Origin: Owenia fusiformis
Taxonomy: Eukaryota > Annelida > Polychaeta > Sabellida > Oweniidae
DNA length: 64,000 bases
Reading direction: 5' to 3'
Assembly: GCA_903813345.2 (NCBI GenBank)
Contig: CAIIXF020000124.1
Coordinates: 312,001-376,000 of the forward strand
The notes below the pieces were generated by a model. That model made no database searches. It was not told the origin of the DNA and saw only the letters and a program-made list of their open reading frames with translations. Shown here piece after piece: positions 11,481 to 23,896 of this stretch; position 1 is the stretch's first letter, and each line of letters opens with the position of its first letter. The translations under genes were made by a program, and so were the position numbers.

Positions 11481-12820
11481 GTATAACGGTTGCCCCAAAA
11501 ACAAAACAATTTTTGACAAGAACCTTTTGGCAACTGATGAACCAAACTCATTGAAAAGAACACGTGGCGGCAAGCCCCTCTTTTAGCCCCCCTACAGAAC
11601 AAGTATATATTAACATGGAATTGAAGAGGAAGTATGACTTATTACTTAAAATGTTATTTCTGAAAATTTTGACATTTGACCTTGACATTAGGGTGGTTTA
11701 AAGGTCAACTTTGAGAGATGCTATTTTTGTCAAAATTTTGCCATTCTCTAACACAAGAAATGAAAGTAATCGGCTTAATTTTGACTGGATGTTCTGACTG
11801 AAGAAATATGAATGGAAATAACAATATTTATAATAAATTCTCATGGGCAATTACACGAAAATTGAGAATAAATCTCCATATGGGCATTTTTAGGGGGACT
11901 GAATTTTCCTGTTTCAAAAATTAATGCTTTTGCTGCCTTTTGAGACTCCAACAGTATCTTAAGCATGTTTTAAGAGTTGGGATGTAATTATTATTTTAAA
12001 TGCCCATGGGCAATTAGGATAACATGTCTGCAATTAAATGCACACGAGGGCAATTCCATGAGAATGGATGTTCTTATTTCAATTGCTTCTCGCCAGTTTT
12101 CTAAACATGTTTGCCATATTCTAAATAGTTATAGGGTCACTTTTAATAAATGCCCACTGGCATTTTGTTTGGAATTTGAAATTAAATGTCTTTATGAACA
12201 TTTAACCTTAAAGTTATTTGCCAATTTGCAGTTCCCATATTTAAACACAAATAATTCAGAGAAATCCTCTTTCAGTATACTATATATCATAAAATATAAG
12301 GCAGCATTATGTATAAATAGCATGACACTGTTTAGAAAAACACTCCGGCCATTCAAATATTTTTTTTTATACTTAATGCCACTTAATTCTATGTTTTCAA
12401 AAGAAACAAATTGTCCCCATGTACTCTATACTTGTAATGCATACAAATGACAATGTTACTTGCTTTGCCACAATGTGGTTTTGCATTTTCACTATTAAAT
12501 AATATATAAAACCCTTGAAATAAAGATTTTGTAGTTTTTAATATAAGGCCCTTCATCAGAATGGCCAACATATAATTAATTTTGAATGGCCTAATCTGTA
12601 CATGCAGTTATTTAGTGCACATGTATGCCCAGGTTAGCAGCCATATTGAAAACATAAACCAGTCAGCCTTATCTTCATCACAAAAGCAGTTTTAGTGGTG
12701 AGCCCACACTCCCACAAGAATATTTGCAGAGAAGCTACTAGTTGTTTTGGAAAAAGTCTAAGTGAACCAATAGTCTGTTAAATGGACCTGCTCTTTGTAC
12801 AAAGTAGCCCAAGAGTATCA
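11481..12820. other. No gene supported; long AT-rich open frame near 12.0-12.45 kb
   Basis: A 157-codon frame begins at 11977, but its composition is that of random AT-rich sequence (rich in Phe, Leu, Asn, Lys). It has no domain, no splice context and no repeat of a family motif. I treat it as chance. Confidence 0.4.
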
Positions 12821-12829
12821 GTAGCCCTA

Positions 12830-13520
12830 TTTACACTATACGCGGCATCCGAAGACGTCTTGGCTAAAACGTTTTAGGAAAATTATATCGAGTTTACACC
12901 ACCATTTTCAAGACGTCTTACGAAACTATGTTTGAGTTCACACCTGTTTTTCTAAAAACGTCTTAGATACATGTATATGTACAAGCAGTTCACCACTGGT
13001 TGAAGGACGGTTCAGACAATATAGCTATTATTATAATGTTTTATTATTATAAAAATCATTCCTTTCCCGCTTCTATACTTTATGATAAAGAATGCATCAG
13101 TTTCACAAAAATATGTCTTAGAAAGCGCATTGTTAAGAGCATGAAAGAGAGCAGGAAGATTTGGTGCATATATTAGGATTATGATAGAACGCCAGGCGAA
13201 TTAGTTCTTCTCGGTATACATGCGATGATAATGGGAATCAAGGAATGAGACGAGGGAAAGGACCATGCGACACTTGTAAACGGGAAGTTTCAAAATTTTC
13301 GTTCAGCGCATCGCATAAAACCGGGCTAAGAGCTAAAACCGATGGATTTACACTCGCTTGTAAAACGTTTTAACGCTAAGACGTCTTGGCTATGACTAGG
13401 GTCCTAAAATGTTTTAGTTTAGCGCTCTTAGCCGAGAGCTCTTGAGTAAATCTGGATTTACATTACATTTGCATAACGTTTTAACGCTAAAACGTTTTAC
13501 CAAAAACGTTTCAGGGCATT
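12830..13520. mobile_element. Probable MITE-like block rich in AACGTTTTA palindromes
   Basis: Copies of AAAACGTTTTA and of GACGTCTTGGCTA, both partly self-complementary, are scattered in both orientations. They are linked to recurring GGATTTACACT / GGATTTACATT pieces near 13340 and 13450. The pattern suggests one or two nested, decayed inverted-repeat elements. Clean ends and a target duplication were not found, so the limits are approximate. Related GTGTAAT...CGTTTTAG pieces are seen near 29.4-30.0 kb. Confidence 0.4.
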
Positions 13521-13753
13521 AATATAAATCCAACAAGTAACATGTAAAAAAAATACCATAGGCTCTGGTTCCTACAGTGATGATGCATGTGATAGTACAG
13601 GTGATTGCAATCGAAGTAGCTCTTCTATGTGTCTAATTGATTCGTGTCATACTTCCAAATTATTGAAAATCAATTCATTGGAGGTGACATTGTCAGAATA
13701 AATACGGAAAGTATTTTTGCTTGGAAATGGATTAATAAGTGACTTTTACATTA

Positions 13754-14538
13754 GAGAGATTTCGCACATACGTGAAAGTACAACTTATAACGTATACTTT
13801 ACTTATAAGTAAACGGACAAGGTGTTTCATAATGTGGTCTTTTCGTCAGGAAAGATCTTCTCGGACTGTAATAAATAAAGGTCTTTCTTGAATTGTAGCA
13901 TGTTTAGTTGGTCCAAATGTGTTTGTCTAGAATAAAATAGGCTCATATATGGTACATATGGTATAGACCCATCTCTTCTCAAATTGACTTTTTGGAGATG
14001 CTCGTTATGAAACACCCTGTATGTCATTTGTTGAGCTACTGAATGGGTTTCCATGAATTGCTAGAACCCACTGGTTTGATTGGTGTTTCAAATTGAGGGT
14101 AAAAGTATTTGATTGGATACTGTTCCTACTCAGCCGATTAATTTAAAAAAATGCTTGCGGTCAATTGTTCCACACACATGTAGGTAAAGCTTTATACGGA
14201 GATCCAACTGTATACGTTTATCATCTACGAATATTGATCATGAAAATTTTGAAATAATCAACTTGTTTATGTAATGACTCACTTTAAAGGATCGTGTTTA
14301 TAATACACTACAACTACTAGGACACGGAAGCAAGCATTTAATGATAATGTGCATAATCTACACATACAGATGACAGTGCACTCAGTCTCTAGTTGATGGA
14401 GCTTTTCTATATCGGAAATAGTTAAGTTCCATTAAGTACAATTTAAAATTGATTTTAGTAAATATAATAGTTCGACATTACCCTTTAAAGTATATGTACA
14501 CGTATAAGTTGTACTTTCACTTATGTGCGAAATCTCTC
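13754..14538. mobile_element. TIR element, 785 bp, TA target duplication
   Basis: The left end GAGAGATTTCGCACATACGT, continuing GAAAGTACAACTTATA, is matched in reverse complement at the right end with a few changes over roughly 45-50 bp. Both ends are flanked by TA. No transposase is readable inside, so it is a non-autonomous element of Tc1/mariner-like type by its TA target. Confidence 0.75.
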
Positions 14539-14559
14539 TATTGATATTGATTTTGTCTT

Positions 14560-15150
14560 TAATTCAAAAATACACACATTATGAAACCAATCTCCTACAT
14601 ATTCAATTACCCTAAAGTGCCTTAAGATAAGTTTTCGAATAACTTGGCTGAGGAATTACTTGTCAAATTGCTTCTCATTTGTCGTTACACACGTTTTGAA
14701 GTTCTCATTGCGTTGCTCCGGTATAGGATCTTTTGACATGCTACCTTGAATTTCGTAATACTCGCATAACATTTACTTGATCTTTTTGATGGTTTTTTTA
14801 CCTTTTACCTTTACGATAGATTCATCACACAGTTGCCAAGAAAATCGTATTAGTGAGTGGGAATGAGGGGAAGCTTAGATTTAAACAACTAAAAACACGC
14901 TTTCGATTTGAACATCTTTCAGAAACGACCTTTTCTTATTCAAAATACCTCAATAGCTAGACTACGTATAAGCGCCTACTTTCTTGAAATGGAGAGAGGT
15001 CGATATACAAGACCCATTATTTATCTAAATAAATTCTGAAAATTTCAGCCATCTCTTATCGGTCTCCTACATTACATGTAGATTAACAAACATAGCATTA
15101 GGCTGCATCTCAGCTGGCCATGTGTTTCTGTCTATGCTGGACATTTTAAC
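14560..15150. other. No gene seen
   Basis: AT-rich sequence with stops in all frames and nothing recognised. Confidence 0.4.
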
Positions 15151-15151
15151 C

Positions 15152-15832
15152 GATCAACGTTGGCCCAGGGAAAAGTATGGACTTACGTGATCTAAAAGAA
15201 ACCGGCTGACATCCCCGACTGAATTTTTTTCAAAACCTTGCCGTCTCGGTACGTCTCGGAGTTCTCTTACTGGTATCGACTTTTATCGCCAAATCTGTCC
15301 AGAATTTTCTCCAATATGTGTTTCTGAAACGTAGATCGTTGATTTTTTCAAATCTTCACCCGATAATTTCGATAATACTGCCTAAAAACAGCTGCCGTGT
15401 AGATATCTACATTTCTTTGGCAAGTTAAAAGTGTGTCACTTACGGCGGTTGGCAGAAACCAATCAAATCACTTGTTTCAAACGTCAATTATACAGTAGAA
15501 ATCCGGTGTAAAAGGGTAGATTGTTCCACCAACTTATGGTCCTAGTTTTCATTGATTTATATGGTAACCTATTTCCCTCATTATCTTATACACAATCAGG
15601 GCCAGTAAGGGACGTTAAGAAGGGGGACCATTATCCCTGGGGACCATAATTTCGTTTACACCTGGTATCTTACTTCACAAATGCAGATTTTCAGAAATTC
15701 TCTCTCAAATTAGCTTTATTTGAAAATATATATATATTTGGAATTGCCCTTTAAAATTGTGGTCTCAGTCGGGGATGCCAGTCTGTTTCTTTTAGATAAA
15801 CGCTTACCGATACTTTTCCCTGGGGCTGATCA
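15152..15832. mobile_element. Inverted-repeat element of about 680 bp, host of a nested MITE
   Basis: The left part carries CCCAGGGAAAAGTAT, ATCTAAAAGAAAC and GACATCCCCGACTGA in that order. The right part carries the same three pieces in reverse order and orientation (TCAGTCGGGGATGCC, GTTTCTTTTAGAT, ATACTTTTCCCTGGG). The arms are about 75 bp and imperfect. A second MITE sits between them. No coding capacity. Confidence 0.65.
15503..15665. mobile_element. Short MITE (family CCGGTGTAAAAGGG), copy 1
   Basis: Starts CCGGTGTAAAAGGGTAG and ends CGTTTACACCTGG, so the termini are inverted. The interior carries ATTGATTTATATGGT and CACAATCAGGGCCAGTAAGG. A second copy of the family lies at 18.34 kb with the same internal order. 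This one is nested inside a larger inverted-repeat element. Confidence 0.75.
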
Positions 15833-16685
15833 CAATACCCTGCGCGAAGAGTCTAGTCTGAAGACGAAGCCCTCTTTTAAGAAGTGAAGTCGAACGAATG
15901 CAAAGGGTAAAATGATCACATAAGCACTTATTGACTGAACTGCTTCGCCCAGGTCCAAATCTGTGGGTCTTTTAAAGAGTATCATGGCGGTAATTCCTGT
16001 GATTTTAGCCCATCCGTTTACGTAACTAAAATGGGCAACAAGGTCTGTAGAGAGAAAATTCAAACATTTTAGCTATCAGGCCAACATTTGCCGCACCATC
16101 TTATTTGATATATCTATGTTCTCAAAATGTATGGATAAACTATCTATTTCAGCATTAAGAAGTGTAAGTTCATTTAAAAGCTTCTATAAAGAAAGCCCGA
16201 CTTAAAGACTTTTGAGATCCATTATGTATCAAAAGGAATATCAGGTGAAATAATGTTCATCTTGGGGTTTATTTGGTGATAATAAAAATATCCTAACTTA
16301 AATATATTTTGACACTGGTCCATGATAGTTAATTAATTGTTTCACCTTTAAGTGAAGAAGTACAATAGCATACTGATGATTTCGCAGTCTTTAAACAAGG
16401 AAAGGAAATACGTATCCGTTTTCGTAACTCACTTTATGTTAGTGAACGTGTAGTATCATGACCCCACAGATTGTTGCCCTATCTCAATTGGTTTTCCAGA
16501 CCCGGGTTTCCAGAGATCTAATTACGTCTATATTTTCTGATACATGTATAATTATGCTATAAAGGGGCCAAGTAAACCCTGGGCGAAGTAATAAGCTAAA
16601 ATCAAGCAGAACTGAGAACTAATTCTCGGAGAACCATTATTCGATTTCTCCACGTAGAAGCTATAAAAATGCGAAGCTTAACTCC
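15833..16685. other. No gene seen
   Basis: A 77-codon minus-strand open frame is present but has no domain or splice-linked partner. The remainder is non-coding by eye. Confidence 0.4.
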
Positions 16686-16905
16686 GTGGCGGATCCGGGA
16701 ACCAACAAAGGGGGACATATTTGAAATCGGAAACAAATTTGGGCCCCTACAAATAGTGGGCCTAAATTTAAAAATCTAAGGCCCATTTTCTTGATGATTT
16801 GGCCTAAAATCAAGAAATAAGGCCTTAAAAGGCCCATTTATGCCCAAAAGGCCAATTTACCGGGCTCCTAAAACTAAAAAATATTTGGGCCCATTTGGTA
16901 ACTTC
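16686..16905. mobile_element. Fragment of the GTGGCGGATCC MITE family
   Basis: Begins GTGGCGGATCCGGGAACC and continues with GGGCCC/GGCCCA-rich sequence. The same terminal word bounds a complete short element at 30.70 kb. CAGTGGCGGATCC termini recur in short DNA transposons of many invertebrates, as I recall. The opposite end is not clear here, so it is a truncated copy. Confidence 0.5.
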
Positions 16906-17221
16906 AAAAAGGAATACTCCATTGCAACCTGATCGTATGTGCAAGTCGAAGCTCTGAATTTTAACAAACGGAGAAACAATGTCATACTGGACTAGAGTCC
17001 TTCACAATCCCATCTTGCATATTGCATTAGCACATTGCACTGCACAACGTTCATTTTGTTTGCTGTGTGCAAGCTCGTATACATTTGTGAATGCAACGGG
17101 AGTCTATGGGAATTTGTGGATATAAACATTACATTAATTAAAGCTGAGATTACCCCACATTTTCCAATTGTCCCCAGGTCCGTTCAAGTCCTAAAAGCTT
17201 TTTCCCAAAGATTTCGAAATA

Positions 17222-17322
17222 TAATATCAAGACAACCGATTCTTAAAGCAACAATTGTTATACCAAGACAACCGATTCTTAAAGCAACAATTGTTATACC
17301 AAGACAACCGATTTTTAAAGGG
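17222..17322. repeat. 36-bp tandem repeat, about 2.8 units (array 1)
   Basis: Unit AAAGCAACAATTGTTATACC plus AAGACAACCGATTCTT. The centre, AACAATTGTT, is a palindrome. The same unit makes a longer array at 18.04 kb; the roughly 700 bp between them contains a fold-back MITE and unique sequence, as if one array had been split. Confidence 0.9.
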
Positions 17323-17762
17323 TTCCGATTAGCATCCCGTATAAAAACAATATGGCGGCTCCAGGCGAATCAACTGGATCAGTCCATTTTTAAGAAATAA
17401 GGGGAGTTCTGTAAAATCCAGTTTATTGAAATTGTCTTTGAGATAAAGTAATCCGTTTATAATGATTTTGAAAACGTTATCCAAAGAGTTATTGCGTTCA
17501 AAGAATACATGTACAACAGCCAATATAAATCCTTGTATTAGAAACCGGTTTGTCTTGCTTTGTTTCATTTGTAGGATATTTCATATGCCAAGCTGTGTGC
17601 TATTACGTTATGGGGAAATTTAGATGCCAATTTTTTCCTTATTATACACAAATAGAAGATCCTGAAACTTCACCCATAAATGTGGAATTGATTTGTCAAA
17701 ATAAAAATCACCCTTTTATAAATGTGTGACGATCTATAATATACTTATGCTATATAACAGTA

Positions 17763-17904
17763 ATGCCTGGGTCACATATGCTCCGATCCATCGGCCGGCG
17801 CCCGGGCGATTGAGTGTTTTGTTCAATATTGTATTCAACTTTGAACAAAATACTCAATCGGCCGGGCGCCGTAGTGGAAATCGGAGCAAATGTGACCAAG
17901 GCAT
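17763..17904. mobile_element. 142-bp fold-back MITE, copy 1, TA target duplication
   Basis: Almost entirely one inverted repeat. The left arm runs ATGCC(T/G)GGGTCACA, CCGATCCATCGGCCGG and GATTGAGTGTTTTGTTCAA. The right arm has their reverse complements and ends TGTGACCAAGGCAT. TA flanks both ends. A second copy of identical length is at 25.72 kb. The GC-rich stem next to an AT-rich tip makes a strong hairpin. Confidence 0.88.
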
Positions 17905-18035
17905 TAGAGGTGTTGACACAACGACCTCGAACCTTTGAACCCTTGAGTATTATTCCGGGATCGGGCCTTTTATACTAAACGGTGAACAACACCAGAAACG
18001 AGCGTTCGATTTGCTAAACGATATGCGTCCCCCTT

Positions 18036-18309
18036 TAAAGCAACAATTGTTATACCAAGACAACCGGTTCTTATAAAGCAACAATTGTTATACCAGGACA
18101 ACCGGTTCTTCAAGCAACAATTGTTATACCGAGACAACCGATTCTTAAAGCAACAATTGTTATACCAAGACAACCGGTTGTTAAAGCAACAATTGTTATA
18201 CCAAGACAACCGATTCTTAAAGCAACAATTGTTATACCAAGACAACCGGTTCTTAAAGCAACAATTGTTATACCAAGACAACCGGTTCTTAAAGCAACAA
18301 TTGTTATAG
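18036..18309. repeat. 36-bp tandem repeat, about 7.6 units (array 2)
   Basis: Same unit as array 1 at 17.22 kb, alternating CCGGTTCTT and CCGATTCTT variants, with small indels in the first two units. Frames are open in both directions because 36 is divisible by three, giving repetitive shadows such as WYNNCCFKNRLS, which I do not regard as protein. Confidence 0.92.
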
Positions 18310-18340
18310 CCTAAGGATATTAGTGTATCGTCTTAAGTAG

Positions 18341-18514
18341 CCAGGTGTAAAAGGGTAGGAGGTCCTATCAAATTATGGTCCTACTCTCCATTGATTTATA
18401 TGGTGACCTAAATACAACTCTTTCCCTTATTATCCTATACACAATCAGGGCCAGTAAGGGCTGTTTAGAAAGGGGACCATAATCCCCAGGGGACCATAAT
18501 TTCTTTCACACCGG
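18341..18514. mobile_element. Short MITE (family CCGGTGTAAAAGGG), copy 2
   Basis: Starts CCAGGTGTAAAAGGGTAGG and ends TTCTTTCACACCGG. Internal landmarks match copy 1 at 15.50 kb. Its last eight bases, CACACCGG, are also the first bases of the next element, so the two abut or overlap. Confidence 0.75.
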
Positions 18515-19014
18515 AAAAGCCTTACAACGGTAAAGTCAGATACCGTTGTCACAAATGGAGGACATAACCGTCGTTTCAATTAGATTTTCATTAACTGTAT
18601 GTTTAATAGAACACATTTCCTTTGGTACAACAATCAATTAAAGTGTCTCAATACTCATTGTTCAGTAAATAATGTTCTACCATCGAAATAAAGTCTTTAA
18701 TTTAACCGATCAAAATGAGATACAGGACGACGGACACTTACCATATGCCGTTGTCTTTCTAAATTACTCAAATTCAGATTCCGTTGTCATTGACGATATC
18801 ATAGACGATATATTGTAGCGATTCACGACCCAATTTGATCGAAAATGGTATTTCATATGATACATTATCACAACAGTTTAATGCATGCACAGAATTACCG
18901 ACGATAAAATCCCATGAAATGAGGACCAAGTGATTAAAGAGTTGAAGCGACGGTTATGTTCGCCATTTGTGACAACGGTATCTAACTTTACCGTAGTCAG
19001 GCTAATCCGGTGTG
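18507..19014. mobile_element. TIR element of about 508 bp, ends CACACCGG
   Basis: Left arm: CACACCGG, then GGTAAAGTCAGATACCGTTG, TCACAAATGG and ACATAACCGTCG. The right arm is its reverse complement over about 80 bp with scattered mismatches, ending CCGGTGTG. No coding sequence inside. Sharing the CCGGTGT(A/G) end with the neighbouring 174-bp element suggests that the same transposase mobilised both. Confidence 0.75.
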
Positions 19015-19431
19015 GTTATTCTTTCCGGAAAACATTTTTGAATTTTCGTATTTCCTTGATTTTTTCAGGAAAGCATCAACATATTGTCTTCTTTTAGTAA
19101 ACCTAGTAAGTGGTCAATGAAATTTCGGTGTTATTAAGAAACTTAGTGAAGAAATTGGAAAGGCAGCCATGTTGAATGATTGATCTTAAAATATTGCCAT
19201 TGACCTGTTACCAGGTTTACAAAAAGAAGACATTGCAGGGATACTTTCTTGGCGAAACTCACCTATAGTAACGTGAGTCGGGGGTAGGCGGAGCAGGCAA
19301 AAGGATCTGTTTTGTTTGAATGTCCACATTTTTTAATGTCCAATTTATTCTACTAAAAATATCTCAAGGGTATAGGTGTTCAGCATAGTGTCCATCATGG
19401 TCTATACACCTCTGCTGTCTCACTACCCATT

Positions 19432-19851
19432 CCTCAAACAGATGGCGGAATCCATTTGGGAAATATCTGGCAATTGATCCTTGTATGGATGCCATAAGTT
19501 CTCGTAATAGGTCGAATGATGAACTTCACGAAATGATTCCTCACCAATGGCATTCGCAAGAAGAGAGTAATAAATGGAGAGCCAGGGAACGCTAGCTACT
19601 ATACTTATCATGATGATACTGCCCCCAGTAAGACCTCATATCTTGTCAATAATATTATCTCAAACAAATTGAAGATAGGTCAACAAAATCAAACTCTCTA
19701 CTCACCTGACAAGGCCTCGACTTTGAAGTTTCAGGCAGAATCGAGAATGATTTTTGTGGAATTCATCAATCGACAGAAATATTGAGATCTATATACAAGG
19801 ATCATTCGCCAGATATTTCCCAAATGGGTGTCCCCATCTGTTTGAGGATTA
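19432..19851. mobile_element. Inverted-repeat pair, about 55-bp arms
   Basis: CTCAAACAGATGGCGGAATC / CATTTGGGAAATATCTGG at the left is matched in reverse complement by CCAGATATTTCCCAAATG / GGGTGTCCCCATCTGTTTGA at the right. This is probably the ends or internal arms of a decayed DNA element. The target site is not resolved. Confidence 0.55.
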
Positions 19852-19856
19852 GCTCG

Positions 19857-22600
19857 TACCCAGCGTGACGTACGACTGCTCAGAAAATTGACATTTCGTC
19901 TAGAGTGTAAATGTAAATCAGAGCTTTATGACAAATTGGATACTCAATATTTCACGAAAAGAATTACCACTCAACAAGTTCTTGGTAGAACAAATGCAAG
20001 AATGTATCCTTTATCGTCTCTCAAATTAACAAGCAACATGCTGCTACCAGCGTGACGTTAGATCGATTCGAAAATTGACATTTCGTCTAGAGCGCAATTT
20101 AAATCAGAGCTTTACAACAAATCTTACAAATCAGATACTCTATATCTGACGAATAAAATGACCAATCAATAAGTTCTTGGTAGGGAAAATGTAAAAATGT
20201 ATCCTTAAACATCTCGCTAATTAGCAAATATCATGCTGCCACGGACGGAAACATCATTCATTAAATCCACTCAAGAGCATACCTCAAAATATATACTTAA
20301 ACGTCTCACAAAATAGCAAAAGACTGGCTAGTAGCAGTGTGACGCACGACTGGTCGGAAAATTGACATTTCTTCTAGAGATGTAACTGCATATAAGTGAT
20401 TTAAGACGAATTGGATATTATATATCTCCTTAACAGAAAGGTCAATGAACACATCCATCCTATGGCAAACGTAAAATTATATATCTTTGGAGGCTAAAAA
20501 TAGATTAAAGTAAGTGTTAATTCTGACTTATCTGCTTATAATATGATTGTAATTGTGTCTCATAAGCCTTTGGAGGCTGGCCGTATAATTACGGGTGACA
20601 CTGTAATAAATAAATAAATAAATAAATAAATATACATGAACGTCTCACAAAATATCAAACTAGTCACTGCTACCAGCGCGATGTACAACTGGTCCGAAAA
20701 TTGACATTCCATACAGAGCGCAAAGTAAATCAAAGCTTTATGACAAATTAGATACTCAATATCTCACGAATAGAATGACCACTCAACAAGTCCTTGGTAG
20801 AACGAATCCAAAAATATATCCTTGAACGTATCTCAAAGTAACAACCAACATGCTGCTACCAGCGTAACGTAATCGGTCCGAAATGACATTAAGTCTAGAG
20901 CGCAAACTGTATCGGCGATTTCAGAAAAACTAGATATAAAATATTTAACGACAAGAAAAATTAGTCATTAAATCATTCGTAGCGAAAGCGTAGAAATATA
21001 TACCAAAACGTCTCACAAATAAGCAAAGGACTAGCTAGTACCAGCGTGGCATACAATTGCTCAGAAAATTGACATTTTGTCTAGAGTGAAAAGTAAATCA
21101 GAGCTTTATTACAAATTAGATACTTAATATCTCACGAATAGAAGTACCACTCAACAAGACCTTGGTAGAGCAAATGCAAAAAAATATCCAGTAACGTCTC
21201 TCAAATGAACAACAAACATGCTGCTACGAGCGTGACATGAGACCGGTCCGAAAATTGACAGTCCGTCTAGAAGGCAATTTAAAATCTAGCTTTACGACAA
21301 ATCTTATAAATTAGATACTCTATATCTGACGAATAGAATTTAAGCGGTAACTGCATAAGTGATTTAAGACGAATTGGATATTATATATCTCTCTAACAGA
21401 AAATTCAATCAACAAATCCATCCTATGGCAAACGTAAAAACATATACATAAACGTCTCATAGAATATCAAAATAGTCGCTGCTAGCACCGCGACGTACAT
21501 CTGGTTCGAAAATTGACATTCCGTACAGAAAGCAAAGTAGATCAGAGCTTTATGACAAATTAGATACTCGATATCTAACGAATAGAATAACCACTCAACA
21601 AGTCCTTGGTAGAGCAAATGCAAAAATATATCCTTTAACGTCTCTCAAATAAACAACCAACATGCTGCTACCAGCGTAACGTAATAACGGTTCGAAAATG
21701 TAAAAATGTATACTTCAACATCTCACTAATTAGCAAATATCATGCTGCCACCAGCGTTACGTACGAATGGTCCGAAAATTGACATTTCGTCCAGAGCACA
21801 AACTGCATCAGAGATTTAAGACGAATTAGATATAAAATATATCACGAACGGGAACAACATTAATTGAATTCATTCAAGAGCATACTGCAAATTATATACC
21901 TTAACGTCTCACAAAATAGCAAAAAGGACTGGCTAGTAGCAGTGTGACGTACGACTGGTCGGAACATTGACATTTCGTCTAGAGCGCAAACTGCATAAGG
22001 GATTTGGGACGATTTGGATATTATATATCTCCCTAACAGAAACCGCAATCAACACATCCATCCTATGGCAAGCGTAAAAATATATACATAAACGTTTCAC
22101 AAAATATCCAACTAGTAGTTGCTACCAGCGTGATCTACAACTGGTCCGAAAATTGACATTCCGTACAGAGCCCAAAGTAAATCAGAGCTTTATGACAAAT
22201 TAGATACTCAATATCTCACGAATTAAATAACCACACTCAACAAGTCCTTGGTAGAGCAATTTTAAAAATATAACTGTATCAGCGATTTAAGACAAATTAG
22301 ATATAAAATATTTCACGACCAGAATCATCAGTCATTAAATCCTTCATAGGGAAAACGTAGAAATATATACTGACTGAAACGTCTCACAAATCAATAACCA
22401 ACATGCTGCTACCAGCGTGATGTTATCCGAAAATCGACATTTCGTCTAGAGCGCAATTTAAATCAGAGCTTTACGACAAATCCTACAAATTAGATACTCT
22501 ATATCTGACGAATAGAATGACCAATCAACAAGTCCTTGTTAGGGCAAATGTAAAGATGTTTCTTCAAACATCTCACTAATTAGCAAATATCATGCTGCTT
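19857..22600. repeat. Degenerate satellite array, about 186-bp monomer, at least 13 monomers
   Basis: The landmarks CAGCGTGACGTACGACTGGT, CCGAAAATTGACATTTCGTC, TAGAGCGCAAACTGCATC and TCAACAAGTCCTTGGTAG recur in fixed order. Spacing of the GAAAATTGACATT word is mostly 182-188 bp (for example 19883, 20070; 20696, 20881, 21063, 21250; 21773, 21961, 22147). Some intervals (about 260-340 or 79 bp) reflect deletions or insertions. Monomers differ substantially, so the array is old. A LINE-like tail interrupts it near 20.54 kb. Confidence 0.85.
20540..20635 (+). mobile_element. Retrotransposon 3' tail, (AAAT)n end, inside the satellite
   Basis: A stretch with CCTTTGGAGGCTGGCCGT and TTACGGGTGACACTGTAAT is followed by a run of TAAA units. 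This is the look of a LINE or SINE 3' end with its A-rich microsatellite tail. It breaks the 186-bp periodicity, so it inserted after the array formed. Confidence 0.45.
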
Positions 22601-22619
22601 GGATACTAATCGTTAATAA

Positions 22620-23890
22620 TTATCAGGGTAAAATGTTATAATGTCCATCTATGGGAAACTCTTCTGGAGACTGTAACCTATTAGAAGGCGCTTTTCGGGG
22701 TATTTTGTAGGTTTTATCCCCTTTTGAGTTTTTTTAGTTCATAACGAAGCCTAATAGCGCATATCATATTAAAGGGCCGTATCTTAGCTGAGCAATGTTA
22801 CCAAAATCGTGACATCTTGAAGCAACTTTTGTGTTTTGGGGGCGAGGCCACTGTGCCAAGTACCTCGAATTCCATTCCCCCGTGCCATTCAATTGTTTTC
22901 AGGTCAGTTTTGAATGAACCTATGTTTCCTCCTACCGTTATGACGTCATAAGATGCAATCGAACGCCTTGACATGGCTATCATTCGATAGCTATAGATAG
23001 TAGAAATCGCTTTTCAAAGTGGTACCGGCCTGGCATTTATTTAAATTCTTTGAAAGGACTTGTATTTTATGCATTAAGTGGCATATTTTGCAAGTAGTCT
23101 ATGTTAATGGTTTTGATCATATAAAATGTAATTTTTTATGATACACACAAAATGTGCCTTTAAAATTGCATTTTAAGGAGTAAATAATACGGTACACAAA
23201 ACACCTGCCGGTACACAAAACGACCGGGGTTGTTTTGTGTATCGAACAGTGGCTGCAGTTGTACCCACCTCGTTTGGTGAATGAGACCATGACATACATT
23301 GCACTGAAAAACAGTTGATAGTCTGTTACAATGTTTCAAAGCGACCCGTGCGTTGAATCTAAAAAATAAGAAATCTATTGTGCAATAATACCGGGAATAA
23401 TACATAGAAAAAAATATATTCATATTGCACAGGAATGACATTTGCATATCGTGGATTGCTCGTGACCACGTGGTTGGCTTATAAATTATGTAACTTCTTA
23501 TATTTTGATTATTCTCCTGCCAAGTGTTAACATGGCGGATACACTTCAGATTACAAGAGAGCGCAGGCTTATTGCACTAAACACTAAATAATCTGAAATA
23601 TACAACTTCGTGTGCACGGTATGAATATATTTTTCAATATGTTATTGCACAATAACCTTTCAATCTCTTATTTTTAGGTTCAACCAACTTGTTGCCTTGA
23701 AGCAGTGTAAAAGACTAACTTAAGTCAGTAATATAGTTGACCCGCCGTACTTCACAGTAAACTGGTAAAGGTAACGCCTGAATTGATTGATTTTCGGACA
23801 CTGTTGTTCTTGGAATTGTTCGAGAAATGTTTATTCCAGTATGTCAGAACCACACGTGTTGACATTTATAGACTTTAAGTGGACGATGTT
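22620..23890. other. No gene seen
   Basis: Minus-strand open frames of 60-95 codons occur near 23.1-23.4 kb, but they show no domain and share no repeat or splice partner. The rest is non-coding by inspection. Confidence 0.4.
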
Positions 23891-23896
23891 CGGTGT

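Noticed and set aside
11977-12450. 157-codon plus-strand frame
   Set aside because: Composition typical of random AT-rich sequence; no domain, homologous repeat or splice partner.
17970-18309. Repeat proteins in both strands (WYNNCCFKNRLS / YQDNRFLKQQLL)
   Set aside because: 36-bp tandem repeat shadows.
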